DNA of 64,000 nucleotides from FEN-1297 sp963843605 (GCA_963843605.1 CAWJLA010000008.1:372001-436000), one strand, 5' to 3'; positions 1 through 8,991 are shown, counted from the first letter of the stretch. Translations and numbers: made by a program. Notes: generated from the sequence alone by a model not told the origin.

Positions 1-447
1 GTAATCCCGCAAAGCGGGACGGCAATCATTTGTCTGGATCCGGAATTACTTCCGGATTCTAGCAGTCTACCCGGAAATCCGATCTGCCGTAAAGGCAGAA
101 GCCGAAGCGAACAACTAAGCCCCGGTTTGCACCGGGAAGATTTCCTTATTTGACCTTGCTTCAGGTGGGGTTTACCATGTTCCGGGAAATTCTTCTTGCG
201 AAAGAAAAACCGGAATCCCAATCGGGACCGGTAATGTTACCATTACCGCGGTAGGCTCTTACCCTGCCTTTTCACCCTTATCCCGGAAAAACCGGGACGG
301 TATTTTTTCTGCGGCACTTTCCGTATTCCTTCAGGCCTGTTTTTAACAGACCATACGAAACCCCGGGCGTTACCCGGCACCCCGTTCTAAGAAGTTCGGA
401 CTTTCCTCCCCCCGTCTAAAGACAGGAAGCGATTGCCGGATCTGAAT
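1..447 (-). ncRNA. rnpB: RNase P RNA (class A-like), 3' end outside window
   Basis: RNA subunit of ribonuclease P, which trims tRNA 5' leaders. On the minus strand the conserved element GGAGGAAAGTCCGAACTTC is seen near the 5' end (about 393-411), followed by the GGTAAACCCCACCTGAAGC element and a downstream AAATAAGGAAATC (about 145-180). Near the left edge lies AAATGATTGCCGTCC (about 22-36). Its GATTGCC pairs with GGCAATC at 431-437, forming the P2 long-range helix of this RNA. The 3' strand of P1 is not seen, so the RNA continues past the left edge. The 5' end is placed at about 447 by the P1/P2 position and is approximate. Identity is very likely; exact termini are not. Confidence 0.93.
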
Positions 448-464
448 CTTTCTTTTGTTTTTAT

Positions 465-493
465 ATAATATTGTACTTACTAAATACTCACAA
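465..493 (-). promoter_or_regulatory. Candidate promoter of rnpB
   Basis: Read on the minus strand, a -35-like TTGTGA (488-493) is followed after 17 bases by a -10-like TATTAT (465-470). This lies about 18 bases before the inferred RNase P RNA 5' end. The spacing fits a housekeeping sigma-70 promoter. Bacteroidota often use a different -10 consensus, so this is a suggestion only. Confidence 0.4.
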
Positions 494-762
494 CCGGAGC
501 CAATAATTTTAAACTTTAAAATGAATTATTAATTAATGAAAGAATTATTTTAATGATCCAAATATAATAAATTACTTTTCGTAAAACAGCAGAAAATATT
601 AGGCATGGTATAATTATTGTAAAAGGGAGTGAAAATTAAGGTTTGCCGGGCAAGAAAAATATTATTACCTATCCTTACTCGTACCGACTTTCAACAAGCC
701 GGTACAAGTACCGAAATAGGTTTCGGCGGTTAGAGTCCGATTGATATTAAAAGCAATCTAAA
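494..762. other. Gene-free stretch with two small hairpins
   Basis: No convincing gene is seen. Two adjacent inverted repeats occur: GTACCG at 681-686 with CGGTAC at 700-705, and CCGAAA at 711-716 with TTTCGG at 721-726 (4-base loop). They lie just downstream of the stop of the minus-strand zinc-ribbon gene, so they could form its 3' untranslated structure or terminator. No good U-run follows directly, so this is unproven. Confidence 0.35.
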
Positions 763-1488
763 TTACGCACCTACTGTTTCGGCAACTTCAGTAGATACTA
801 GAATACGTCCGCAATATTCGCAATAAAAAAGCTTATTGTTTCTTCTGATTTCCAGTTGTCTCTGAGAAGGAACTATATTATGGCAGCCGGAACATGCAGA
901 ACGTCTGATAGTAGCAACTGCTTTGCCTTTTTTCGCTTTGCGTATTCTCATGTAAGAAGAATAATCGGCTTTTTTGGTTAAAGCCTCAATCTCTTTTCTT
1001 TTGGTTCTAAATTTAGCCTCTTCTTTTTCATTAACCTTAATAATATCCTTTAGATCGGCTTCTTTGACCTTCAGTTCTTCTTTGCTTTCATCGAGCCTGG
1101 GCAAGATCTCTTCAATTTCGTCAGAAAGTTTTTTGCTTAGATCCGCCAGCGCGTCGTTTTCGGCTTCAAGTTTGGAAATCTGCTCTTCGGTATGATCTAT
1201 TTCTTTTGTAAGCGCATCATACTCTTTGTTATTTCTAACCTGGTATAACTGCGCTTTGAATTTTTTCTGATTCTCTTTCATAACTTCGATGGCTTCTTCG
1301 TTTTCTTTGCGTTTTTCCAGAGAATCTTTTTTTTCTTTTTCCTTAGCCGAAATTTCATTTTTATATCCGGCAATTCTGTCATCCAATGCTTTTACTGCAT
1401 TAGGCAGATCTCCGCGAAGCTCTTCCAATTCATCCAACTGATCATCCAAGTTTTGCAGTTCATATAATATTTTTAACCTGTCAAACAA
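763..1488 (-). CDS. C4-type zinc-ribbon coiled-coil protein (zf-RING_7 / CT398-like)
   Basis: Cytoplasmic protein of a widespread family with no firmly established function; nucleic-acid or protein binding is assumed. Residues 5-180 are heptad-rich, highly charged helix typical of an antiparallel coiled coil, with the family motif VRNNKEYDAL near residue 85. Residues 199-226 form a treble zinc ribbon with Cys199, Cys202, Cys223 and Cys226 (CSGC and CEYC). The length of 241 residues is normal. The start is TTG, supported by an AAGGAG sequence about ten bases upstream. It begins 14 bases after the Nif3-like gene ends, so the two are probably co-transcribed, an arrangement common for these families. 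Confidence 0.85.
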   Translation of the reverse strand: MFDRLKILYELQNLDDQLDELEELRGDLPNAVKALDDRIAGYKNEISAKEKEKKDSLEKRKENEEAIEVMKENQKKFKAQLYQVRNNKEYDALTKEIDHTEEQISKLEAENDALADLSKKLSDEIEEILPRLDESKEELKVKEADLKDIIKVNEKEEAKFRTKRKEIEALTKKADYSSYMRIRKAKKGKAVATIRRSACSGCHNIVPSQRQLEIRRNNKLFYCEYCGRILVSTEVAETVGA

Positions 1489-1502
1489 TTTTTATTTGCT
1501 CC

Positions 1503-2618
1503 TTAATTGTTATAAAAAATTATGGGATTAGTAGACCCATCGTATTTAAAAATTTTCGTTTCGCTTTTATTATTTTTGACGAAGACATTAAGTCTCCGCT
1601 GCACTTCGTTTAATGAGAATATTTCCGTTTCGTAATGACCGGCATCTATTAAGAGAATTTTTTCCGCCGCGTCGTGAAACGCATGATATTTTATGTCCGC
1701 GGTAATAAAGGCATCCGCACCCGAGCCGATCGCATCGCCGATAAGTTCGGAACCGGAGCCGCCGCATAATGCTATCTTCCTTACGGAAGCATTTCGTCCT
1801 TTAACGTATCTGAAATTATTAATCTTCAGATGCATAGATACATATTTCAAAAACTCCTCGGATGACATAGCGTCCGGCAGTTCGCCGACTGCGCCCGCAC
1901 CGTATCCTGCATTCCGGTTTTCAAGCCGGTAGATATCGTATGCTACTTCTTCATAAGGATGGGCCTTGATCATTGCAGAAACCACCTGATTTAATTTCCA
2001 CGAATCTACAACTACCTCAAGTCTGCTCTCTTCTACGGTTTCCCTTCTACCCTGCCGGCCGATAGCCGGATTAGATTTTTCCGAACCTTTAAATGTTCCT
2101 TTGCCGGCTGTTCTGAAACTGCATTCCGAATATTCGCCTATTATTCCTCCGCCGGATTCAAAAATTGCATCCGCTACCATATCCACGGCATTTTCCGGAA
2201 CAAAAACGGATAGTTTAAAACGGTCTGATTTTGAATTAACCAAAAAAGAAATATTGTTCAATTTCAAAGTTTTGGCAAGTTCAAAGCTTACTCCGTCTTT
2301 TGTAAAATCCAGGTTAGTGTGGGCGGAATAAAGGGTTATATCGTTTTTTATAAGTTTTTCTACAAGCAGGGAGTTTTTATCATTGAGAAGATCAATTTTT
2401 TTTAGAGGCTGGAACAGAAGCGGATGATGTGAAAATATAAACTTACAGTCCTTCTTTATTGCATCATCAATTACTTTATCCGTAACCTCAAGGCAAAGTA
2501 AAACGTTTGCCGCTTCCCTGTTTACGGCACCTACCTGTAATCCTACGTTGTCCTTTTGCCAGGCTATTTCTTTAGGCGCCCATTCTTCAATATGTTTTAT
2601 TATTTCCTTACACGTCAT
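1503..2618 (-). CDS. Nif3-like dinuclear metal centre protein (YbgI/YqfO type)
   Basis: Member of the Nif3/YbgI family of toroidal hexamers with a two-metal site. A GTP cyclohydrolase I type 2 label is often used, but the substrate is not settled. Visible metal ligands are the HH of FSHHPLLF, the HTNLD segment and the late GHYETE motif. A central insert with HPYEEVAYD is the PII-like domain found in long versions. The ATG at 2618 starts the conserved sequence (MTCKEIIKHIEEW). An in-frame upstream ATG at 2654 would add 12 residues encoded by a terminator-like hairpin, and the choice between them is uncertain. It leads a two-gene unit with the zinc-ribbon protein. Confidence 0.88.
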   Translation of the reverse strand: MTCKEIIKHIEEWAPKEIAWQKDNVGLQVGAVNREAANVLLCLEVTDKVIDDAIKKDCKFIFSHHPLLFQPLKKIDLLNDKNSLLVEKLIKNDITLYSAHTNLDFTKDGVSFELAKTLKLNNISFLVNSKSDRFKLSVFVPENAVDMVADAIFESGGGIIGEYSECSFRTAGKGTFKGSEKSNPAIGRQGRRETVEESRLEVVVDSWKLNQVVSAMIKAHPYEEVAYDIYRLENRNAGYGAGAVGELPDAMSSEEFLKYVSMHLKINNFRYVKGRNASVRKIALCGGSGSELIGDAIGSGADAFITADIKYHAFHDAAEKILLIDAGHYETEIFSLNEVQRRLNVFVKNNKSETKIFKYDGSTNPIIFYNN

Positions 2619-2621
2619 ATC

Positions 2622-2653
2622 AAAAAAAAATGCACTTCGGAGTTCGAAGTGCA
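2622..2653 (-). terminator. Intrinsic-terminator-like hairpin immediately upstream of the Nif3-like start
   Basis: On the minus strand TGCACTTCG (2645-2653) pairs with CGAAGTGCA (2631-2639) across a 5-base loop, a 9-bp stem followed by nine T residues (2630-2622). This is a textbook Rho-independent terminator. It can end ispG transcripts, but it sits only 3 bases from the preferred Nif3-like start codon. Transcription of that gene must therefore pass through it or begin inside it. A second hairpin (GGTTGCC with GGCAGCC, 2677-2694) lies just upstream. Confidence 0.75.
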
Positions 2654-2852
2654 TCTTTCTAATTTTTGTTTACTTTGGCTGCCCAGCGGCAACCGAATAA
2701 GAGAACTTTATCAATATAAACTTTTTAATTTCTTTAACCATAATTAAGTTATCAAATATAAGTTATCGGTTAATAATTTCCAACAACTCAGCCAAATATT
2801 ATAAAAAAAAAATTCAACTTTTTGTGATTTAAGATACCGGGATCACAAAAGC

Positions 2853-4862
2853 TTAATTCGGCTCCCGCCAATTATCGTCTTCTTTAATAAGCTCAATCAG
2901 AGTGTCGACGGCTCCGGCAGAAGGTATATTCCTTTTTACAATATCTTTTCCCCGGTACAGCGTAATTTTCCCCACCCCGGAACCTACATAACCGTAATCA
3001 GCATCGGCCATTTCGCCGGGGCCGTTCACTATACAGCCCATTACCGCTATTTTTACGCCTTTCAGATGCTCGGTCCTTTTTCTTATCATATCGGTTGTTT
3101 CCTGTAAATCGAATAATGTTCTTCCGCAGGACGGACAAGCAATATACTCTGTTTTTGAAATCCTGGTTCTGGCAGCCTGCAATATGCCGAACAAAATCCT
3201 GTTAATTACTTTTTCTACCGGTTCTTTTTCTTTTAATATATTTCTTACATGTAAGTTTCCGGAATTTTGTGCATTTACATCTTTGCCTCTGCCGGCGTCA
3301 ATCCACACTCCGTCTCCGAGGCCGTCAATTAACAAAGCGCCTATATCGGTAGAAGCATATAAGCGAACCAAATCAAGGTCGGTATTATCATAATTTCTTT
3401 TAATTATTACGGGATTGTTAATGCCCTTCAATATTAAATCCATAAAAACACGTCTTTGTTCAGGCATTCCGTGCAGGTTTGAGGTTTCAAGAACGAGTAC
3501 GGCATTTTTATCAGAAGAAATTTTTGAATAAACTTTTTCATTCAGATTACCGATATCGAAAGAAACAAACCTTAAACCATTTGTTTCAAAAGTTCCTGAG
3601 GTATAGTCCGCAGCGTTTAATAGAGGAGCAGAACTGTCGTTTTTACCTGCAGAAAGCCAAGTATCATAGTTATAAATCACTTTTAGTCCGCTGGGGATAT
3701 CGAACGGGAGTACGCTGTTTCCGGCATAAATAAAATCGGGCGCGCTGTCGTTCATATTCCATTTATCGGAAACCGCATCATAAAAATAGCCGATACTCGC
3801 AAGTGACTTTGCATCCTCGATTTTCCGGTTCCCGAAATCTGCTATAACTCTCGGTACATTACTTCCACCTATGTTGGAAACTTCGATTGTCTCTCTTCTT
3901 TTATAGGTTACGGGATCATACGGTATTTCTTCAACCGGAGGTATAAATGAATGAGAAGCGCGGTCCTCATACCTGTTTACAAGCTGAATGGCAACCGGAG
4001 CCTCGAATTCAGGATCCTCGGTAAGTGAAACCCTCACGGTATCGCCTATGCCGTCTTCTAGCAGAGTTCCGATCCCTAATGCAGATTTAATTCTGCCATC
4101 TTCGCCTCCGCCCGCTTCCGTAACGCCGAGATGCAGAGGATAATTCATGTTTTCCTCTTCCATCTTCTGAATCAGCACTCTGTATGCCTGAATCATAATT
4201 TGCGGATTGCTTGCTTTCATTGAAAGTATAATACTTTTATAATTCAGATCTTCGCAGATTCTAACAAACTCAAGTGCAGATTCAACCATGCCGAGGGGAG
4301 TATCACCGTATCGACTCATAATTCTATCGGAGAGTGATCCGTGGTTCGTCCCGATCCGCATTGCGGTGCCGTATTCTTTACATATTTTCACGAGAGGGAT
4401 AAACTTTTCTCTTATTCTTTCCAGTTCAGCTTCGTAATCCGAATCCGTATATTCTATTGTCTGAAACTTTTTCCTGTCGGCATAATTGCCCGGGTTCACC
4501 CTTACTTTTTCAACAATTCTGGCAGCAATTTCCGCGGCGTTCGGAGTAAAATGGATGTCGGCGATAAGCGGAACAGTATAGCCTCTTTTCTTTAATTCGT
4601 TTTTTATTTCCTGAAGATTTTGAGCTTCAAGCTTGCTCGGTGCCGTAATCCTTACATAATCGCACCCCGAATCAACCATTCTGATTGTCTGTTCAACCGT
4701 AGCTTTTGTATCCATTGAATCGGTGGTAGTCATTGACTGTATCCTGACGGGGTTATCGCCGCCGCAAGGAATATCACCGACTTTTACTTCGCGGGTTTTA
4801 TACCGGGAATAAACGGTCAGGCTGTTGCAGTATTTTTTTATTTTGTAAATTGTATCAGACAT
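2853..4862 (-). CDS. ispG: 4-hydroxy-3-methylbut-2-en-1-yl diphosphate synthase, long insert form
   Basis: Iron-sulfur enzyme of the MEP pathway that converts methylerythritol cyclodiphosphate to HMBPP for isoprenoid synthesis. The N-terminal TIM-barrel part carries VRIQSMTTTDSMDT, VPLIADIHF and VRVNPGNY. The C-terminal cluster domain has ACPSCGRT and AVMGCIVNGPGE, giving the three cysteines and one glutamate that hold the [4Fe-4S] centre. About 670 residues is far longer than the ~370-residue E. coli enzyme and fits the three-domain form of Bacteroidota, Chlamydiae and plants, with the extra domain at roughly residues 270-550. The ATG at 4862 is preferred because homology starts there; an ATG at 4892 would add ten residues. 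Confidence 0.95.
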   Translation of the reverse strand: MSDTIYKIKKYCNSLTVYSRYKTREVKVGDIPCGGDNPVRIQSMTTTDSMDTKATVEQTIRMVDSGCDYVRITAPSKLEAQNLQEIKNELKKRGYTVPLIADIHFTPNAAEIAARIVEKVRVNPGNYADRKKFQTIEYTDSDYEAELERIREKFIPLVKICKEYGTAMRIGTNHGSLSDRIMSRYGDTPLGMVESALEFVRICEDLNYKSIILSMKASNPQIMIQAYRVLIQKMEEENMNYPLHLGVTEAGGGEDGRIKSALGIGTLLEDGIGDTVRVSLTEDPEFEAPVAIQLVNRYEDRASHSFIPPVEEIPYDPVTYKRRETIEVSNIGGSNVPRVIADFGNRKIEDAKSLASIGYFYDAVSDKWNMNDSAPDFIYAGNSVLPFDIPSGLKVIYNYDTWLSAGKNDSSAPLLNAADYTSGTFETNGLRFVSFDIGNLNEKVYSKISSDKNAVLVLETSNLHGMPEQRRVFMDLILKGINNPVIIKRNYDNTDLDLVRLYASTDIGALLIDGLGDGVWIDAGRGKDVNAQNSGNLHVRNILKEKEPVEKVINRILFGILQAARTRISKTEYIACPSCGRTLFDLQETTDMIRKRTEHLKGVKIAVMGCIVNGPGEMADADYGYVGSGVGKITLYRGKDIVKRNIPSAGAVDTLIELIKEDDNWREPN

Positions 4863-5201
4863 AAATTTCAAGTTAATTATTGTAATCGCCATCCGACCTT
4901 CATTTTCTACCGGACGGCGGGAAAACAGTTTTGAACTGCGTTAAAGTACGAATCAAATTTAAGAAAATAAAGTCCATGTATTTTAAACAGAACAAATATA
5001 ACGCAGATTCTGCTGATTTAGGCGGATTCGTTTTGAAATGAAATTGTTTAATTCTTTCCGGCAGTGAAAATCTGTTGAATCTGCGTCATCCGCGTGCAAT
5101 TGCATAAAGAAACATTTCATCTAAAAAAATCTTATCAACTATTTTTATTAAATTATGATCGTTCAATAATCTAATTTTATTCTATTAAATAGAATCTGAC
5201 A
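4863..5201. repeat. Intergenic stretch with ATCTGCG/ATCCGCG palindromic repeat
   Basis: No gene is seen between divergent ispG and dnaG. Two inverted partial copies of one repeat are present: ACGCAGATTC plus GGCGGATTCG at 5001-5030, and TTGAATCTGCGTCATCCGCG at 5075-5094. Facing each other, they could fold into a long imperfect hairpin. Degenerate relatives are found at 49130-49165 and 49248-49310. Both divergent promoters must also lie here but none is obvious. Confidence 0.6.
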
Positions 5202-7073
5202 ATGCGAATATCGGAAAATAAAATCGAAGAGATACGAAGCGCCGTAAACATCGTAGATGTTATTATGGAGCATATACAATTAAGAAGACGGGGAAAAAAT
5301 TACATCGGACTATGTCCCTTCCACAACGAAAAAACGCCTTCGTTCACCGTAAGTGAAGAGAAACAGATATTTCATTGTTTCGGATGCCATGCGGGGGGAA
5401 ATGTTTTTAAGTTTATCATGGAATATGAAAAAATATCATTCGTAGAAGCAGTTCAGGAAACGGCGCAGCGGTTAGGTATCCCTATTGAAACAGAAGAATC
5501 GGAATCTCCGGAAAGGCAAACCGAACAGGAAATCCTCTACGATATTAATACTGAAGCCGCACGTTATTTTTCTAATAACCTGCTTCATCACGCCGAAGGT
5601 GAAACGGCAAGACAATATTTCCAGAAAAGAAACATAAAGCCGCAGACAATTAGGGCATTCGGACTTGGATATGCCCTGCCCGGCTGGGAAAACTTTATCG
5701 CATTTTTAGAGGAAAAGAAGATAGATTTCGAGAAGGCTTTAATGCTGGGCCTTATCGGACAAAATAAAGACAACCGCTTATACGATAAATTTTCCGGAAG
5801 AATTATCTTCCCTATCTTTTCGCCGAACGGAAGAGTTGTAGCCTTTGCCGGCAGAATTATCGAGAAGAAAGAAAACGCCGCAAAATACTTAAACTCGCCG
5901 GAATCTCCGGTATATGTTAAAGGACGAATACTTTACGGACTTTCGCTTGCAAAAGATGAGATTCGAAAGCTGGACAAGGCAATACTTGTCGAAGGATATA
6001 TGGATTTAATTTCGCTGTTCCAGAGCGGAATAAAAAACGTAGTTGCTGTTTCTGGCACAGCGTTAACCGAAGAACAGGTTCAATTAATATCAAGATACAC
6101 TAAAAACGTCGTACTGCTCTTCGACGCCGATACGGCCGGAATAAAAGCTTCTATGAGAAGTATTGAACTTTTACTTAAAAGGGACATGGAAATTAAGATT
6201 GCTTCTTTGCCTGAAGGCGAAGACCCTGACTCTTATGTGAATAATTTCGGACGGGAGAGCTTCGAAGAATTTATAAAACAGGCCCAGAACTTTCTCGAAT
6301 ACCAAACAGAATTTTATCGCAGACAGGGAATGTTCAACGATCCGTCTAAAACTGCCGAAGCCGTCAGGGATCTTGTTAAACCGGTTGCTTTAATTAACGA
6401 TGAACTGAAGCGCACCTTTCTTATCAGAACCATAGCGCAAAAATTTAATCTGAGAGAGAAACTCCTGGAAAGCGAGCTTGATAAGGCGATAGCGGCCTCA
6501 GGAAAGCAAATAACCGGCGAGGAAAGAACACGCGACAGGGAAATTGCAAAACAGCAGAACACCTTACAGGAAACGGAAACCAGAACTTCATCTGCCGCCG
6601 TTTATAACCTCGAAAAAGAAATTATACGACTGCTTTTTGAGAGTAACCGGGAAGTTGTCGAATTGATTATTAATCATATTCAGGCAGAAGAATTTACCAT
6701 TGAGGCGCATCAGAAATTATACGATCTGATATATGAAGCTTTCCACGACGGCAGGGAATTAATTGTAGGCTCGCTCATAGATAAAGTTGCCGACACCGAT
6801 CTGCAGTCTTACGTACACGAAATTACGGTAGAAAAATATTCCATAGGAAAAAAATGGGAAGAGATTTATCCGGGCAGTCCGGAAGACCAGATCCTATTAA
6901 GAATTGCAAAGGATACTGTTAAAAAATTTAAAGTCGAGCAAATTGATTTTGTGATATCCCAAAATACAAAACTTATCGAAAGTGCCGCCGGTGAAGACGA
7001 GAAGATACAATTGATGAAAAAGAACAGAGATCTTGAAAAGGAAAAGTTTATCATCTCGCAGGAACTGGTATAA
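5202..7073 (+). CDS. dnaG: DNA primase
   Basis: Makes RNA primers for replication at the fork. The N-terminal CHC2 zinc finger has Cys38, His41, Cys59 and Cys62 within LCPFHNEKTPSF and HCFGCHAGG. The catalytic core follows, with the TOPRIM acidic glutamate at Glu264 (LVEGYMDL) and the DxD pair near Asp308/Asp310 (FDADTAG). The C-terminal ~170 residues, after a charged linker around residue 440, correspond to the helicase-binding domain. At 623 residues it has normal length. The start ATG is positioned for homology from its first residues (ISENKIEEIRSAVNIVDVI). Confidence 0.96.
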   Translation: MRISENKIEEIRSAVNIVDVIMEHIQLRRRGKNYIGLCPFHNEKTPSFTVSEEKQIFHCFGCHAGGNVFKFIMEYEKISFVEAVQETAQRLGIPIETEESESPERQTEQEILYDINTEAARYFSNNLLHHAEGETARQYFQKRNIKPQTIRAFGLGYALPGWENFIAFLEEKKIDFEKALMLGLIGQNKDNRLYDKFSGRIIFPIFSPNGRVVAFAGRIIEKKENAAKYLNSPESPVYVKGRILYGLSLAKDEIRKLDKAILVEGYMDLISLFQSGIKNVVAVSGTALTEEQVQLISRYTKNVVLLFDADTAGIKASMRSIELLLKRDMEIKIASLPEGEDPDSYVNNFGRESFEEFIKQAQNFLEYQTEFYRRQGMFNDPSKTAEAVRDLVKPVALINDELKRTFLIRTIAQKFNLREKLLESELDKAIAASGKQITGEERTRDREIAKQQNTLQETETRTSSAAVYNLEKEIIRLLFESNREVVELIINHIQAEEFTIEAHQKLYDLIYEAFHDGRELIVGSLIDKVADTDLQSYVHEITVEKYSIGKKWEEIYPGSPEDQILLRIAKDTVKKFKVEQIDFVISQNTKLIESAAGEDEKIQLMKKNRDLEKEKFIISQELV

Positions 7074-7380
7074 CTGAATTTTATCTCCTCTAGATTTTTA
7101 CAACTTTTAAAACAAGGATTTTTTTCATTAAAAAGACGCCCTGCGTTTTGTCCCCCAAACATGTCTTCTGGGAATTCTTCCCATGTTAAAATAGGAACTA
7201 TTCCCATTTAAAATTAGGTATTATTACTGATTCGCATCTTTTTCAAAATCTCTATATTTAACCGATCCCAATTACAATGTATAAAAAGGTGGAGTTTCTT
7301 TTACAGGGGATGTATTAAAACAATAAGTCCTTATCATACGTTTCAAAGAAATTTAATATAAATTTAGTTTTATCTATAGA
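7074..7380. other. Gene-free stretch between dnaG and an unknown gene
   Basis: No gene or known RNA is recognised. It contains the short palindrome GGGAA-TTC-TTCCC (about 7170-7182), flanked by ACATG and CATGT, which could be a small operator or hairpin. AT-rich sequence directly precedes the ATG at 7381, with no evident Shine-Dalgarno sequence. Confidence 0.3.
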
Positions 7381-8355
7381 ATGACCTCATATTTAGTTTT
7401 ATTGAACAAAATATCGGCAAAAAGATTTCAGCAGAGGGATATTAACTTTATCGTTGAAAATTCGGTAAAAATAGCCACTTGCTATGTAAATCATGAAATT
7501 AGAAAAATAAGAAAACTTATACTTACCGAAGAAATTGAAGCCGAAGATATAGCTATCGAAGCAATTTCGCCTTTATTTGAAACCGATTCACAGAATACTC
7601 TGATGAAATTAATCGAATCATACCTACGCTGGGAACCGCCGATTTCATCAGAAGCCGATGCACTGTTCTTCATGAACAAAGTTATCGCTAATAGAGTAAG
7701 CCAGCATATATCGCATATGCTTAAGAATTCCGACCCCGTGTTTTCAAAGATATTGGACTCTATAAATTATTATGCAAGAAAGAACGGATATTTTAAGATA
7801 AGTTATTTAGGCTCTGTTTATATGGCCGAAACCGGCAGTTTCGATATTAGGGAGAAATTAATATCTTTCGACGAATTCGCGCTTCTTCCGTTTTATATTT
7901 TTCAAAAGGACAAAAACGCACTTAAAAATATTTTCGCCTATTTAAAAAAGGAAACCGATTATTATCCGGCTATACCTTTAAATGCCCTGATTATAAAGTT
8001 AAAAAGTTTCTACATAAATGATTTAGCTTCTAAAAATCAGGCAACTCAATTTCACACAAAATACGAATCATTGGAAATAGTGAAGTTGGGATTGGAAAGA
8101 GCGTCGGAAAAACTGGAATCGACGTATTACCAAAAGGGAAAACTTACAAATATCGAAAAAAAGGCCTTCCTTAATACTTTAACTCTTATTGCTCAGGATT
8201 TGGGAAACGGTGGACTTAGCCCCGGTTTATATAAATATTTGAATGTTTATATGAAAGATCTGAAAAAGCCCGAGTATGACTCCCGGTATCATCACATCCT
8301 GGAATATCTGCTTAAGGTTATGAAACTGACCATAGCTCAAAAAATAAAAAATTAA
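7381..8355 (+). CDS. Uncharacterised helical protein, possibly a divergent sigma-factor-like protein
   Basis: I do not recognise this 324-residue protein with certainty. It is predicted soluble and almost all helical, with no signal peptide or membrane segment. Residues about 15-65 (HEIRKIRKLILTEEIEAEDI, then AIEAISPLFET) resemble the helix pair of sigma-70 region 2, where a Asp-Ile-Ala motif precedes aromatic residues. A later LTNIEKKAFLNTLTLIAQDL could form a helix-turn-helix. This is inference from pattern only. It is followed after 117 bases by another unknown gene on the same strand, and the two may form a unit. Confidence 0.5.
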   Translation: MTSYLVLLNKISAKRFQQRDINFIVENSVKIATCYVNHEIRKIRKLILTEEIEAEDIAIEAISPLFETDSQNTLMKLIESYLRWEPPISSEADALFFMNKVIANRVSQHISHMLKNSDPVFSKILDSINYYARKNGYFKISYLGSVYMAETGSFDIREKLISFDEFALLPFYIFQKDKNALKNIFAYLKKETDYYPAIPLNALIIKLKSFYINDLASKNQATQFHTKYESLEIVKLGLERASEKLESTYYQKGKLTNIEKKAFLNTLTLIAQDLGNGGLSPGLYKYLNVYMKDLKKPEYDSRYHHILEYLLKVMKLTIAQKIKN

Positions 8356-8472
8356 AAATATTTTTCCGAGAATCTTATATTTTACACTATTATATAGATA
8401 AATGATTTCCGAAATAAATTAACGTACATATTTCCGGAAAGCATATTATTGATTCCAACATAGAAAAAAGGT

Positions 8473-8991
8473 ATGAGGGAAAATATAATTTTAAAAGAAC
8501 AGGATTTGTTTAATTTCGTCTTCTTCAGAAGGGAGATTGATTCGAAGAAATTGCTTTTCCTGGAAGAAAGCCGCTACATTTTTAACCTTACTTTATTTAA
8601 AAATATAAAAGAAGGCTTAAGCGAGAATTTGCCGGTTTTTATAAAAGAAAAAATTAAAAACCGAATAAAATGCTATAATCCAATTGAAAATATTATTTTG
8701 AACCCGATAAAAGAAGTAAAACACGATGATGCCCCCCCTGCGGATTCTACCGAAAAACATGCGGTTTCAAAGTCTACTTTTATTGACGAAAGCAATATTT
8801 ATCTTATAAGGCTTATCAATTACGAGGACTCTTCGCGTTTATTCTTATTCTCAAGGAATGAAGAAAAAATAAATAATTATAAATTGATCATGAGTCCCGG
8901 TAACGAGACATTTATCGTTAAAAATAATGTTATCCCGCTGGAAATCGATCACAAGGTTACAGTAACCGGAATAGAGCTTATATTCGAGTAA
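8473..8991 (+). CDS. Uncharacterised 172-residue protein downstream of the sigma-like gene
   Basis: Not recognised. The N-terminal half (to about residue 75) is helical and acidic, beginning RENIILKEQDLFNFVFFRRE. The C-terminal part (about 100-172) is rich in beta-branched and aromatic residues and looks like a small beta sandwich ending in VTVTGIELIFE. The halves are joined by a low-complexity linker containing DDAPPADSTEK. A helical bundle plus beta domain would suit an anti-sigma or scaffold partner of the preceding gene, but nothing proves it. No signal peptide or membrane segment is present. AAAAAAGGT lies just before the ATG. Confidence 0.55.
   Translation: MRENIILKEQDLFNFVFFRREIDSKKLLFLEESRYIFNLTLFKNIKEGLSENLPVFIKEKIKNRIKCYNPIENIILNPIKEVKHDDAPPADSTEKHAVSKSTFIDESNIYLIRLINYEDSSRLFLFSRNEEKINNYKLIMSPGNETFIVKNNVIPLEIDHKVTVTGIELIFE

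Noticed and set aside
2040..2075. Small GC-rich palindrome inserted in the Nif3-like gene (CCCTGCCGGCCGATAGCCGG)
   Set aside because: The encoded NPAIGRQGRRE is the normal conserved segment of the family, so it is ordinary coding sequence.
2671..2700. Possible tRNA on the minus strand (GGTTGCC-GCTG-GGCAGCC)
   Set aside because: It is only a 7-bp hairpin; there is no T-loop consensus, anticodon arm or acceptor stem around it.
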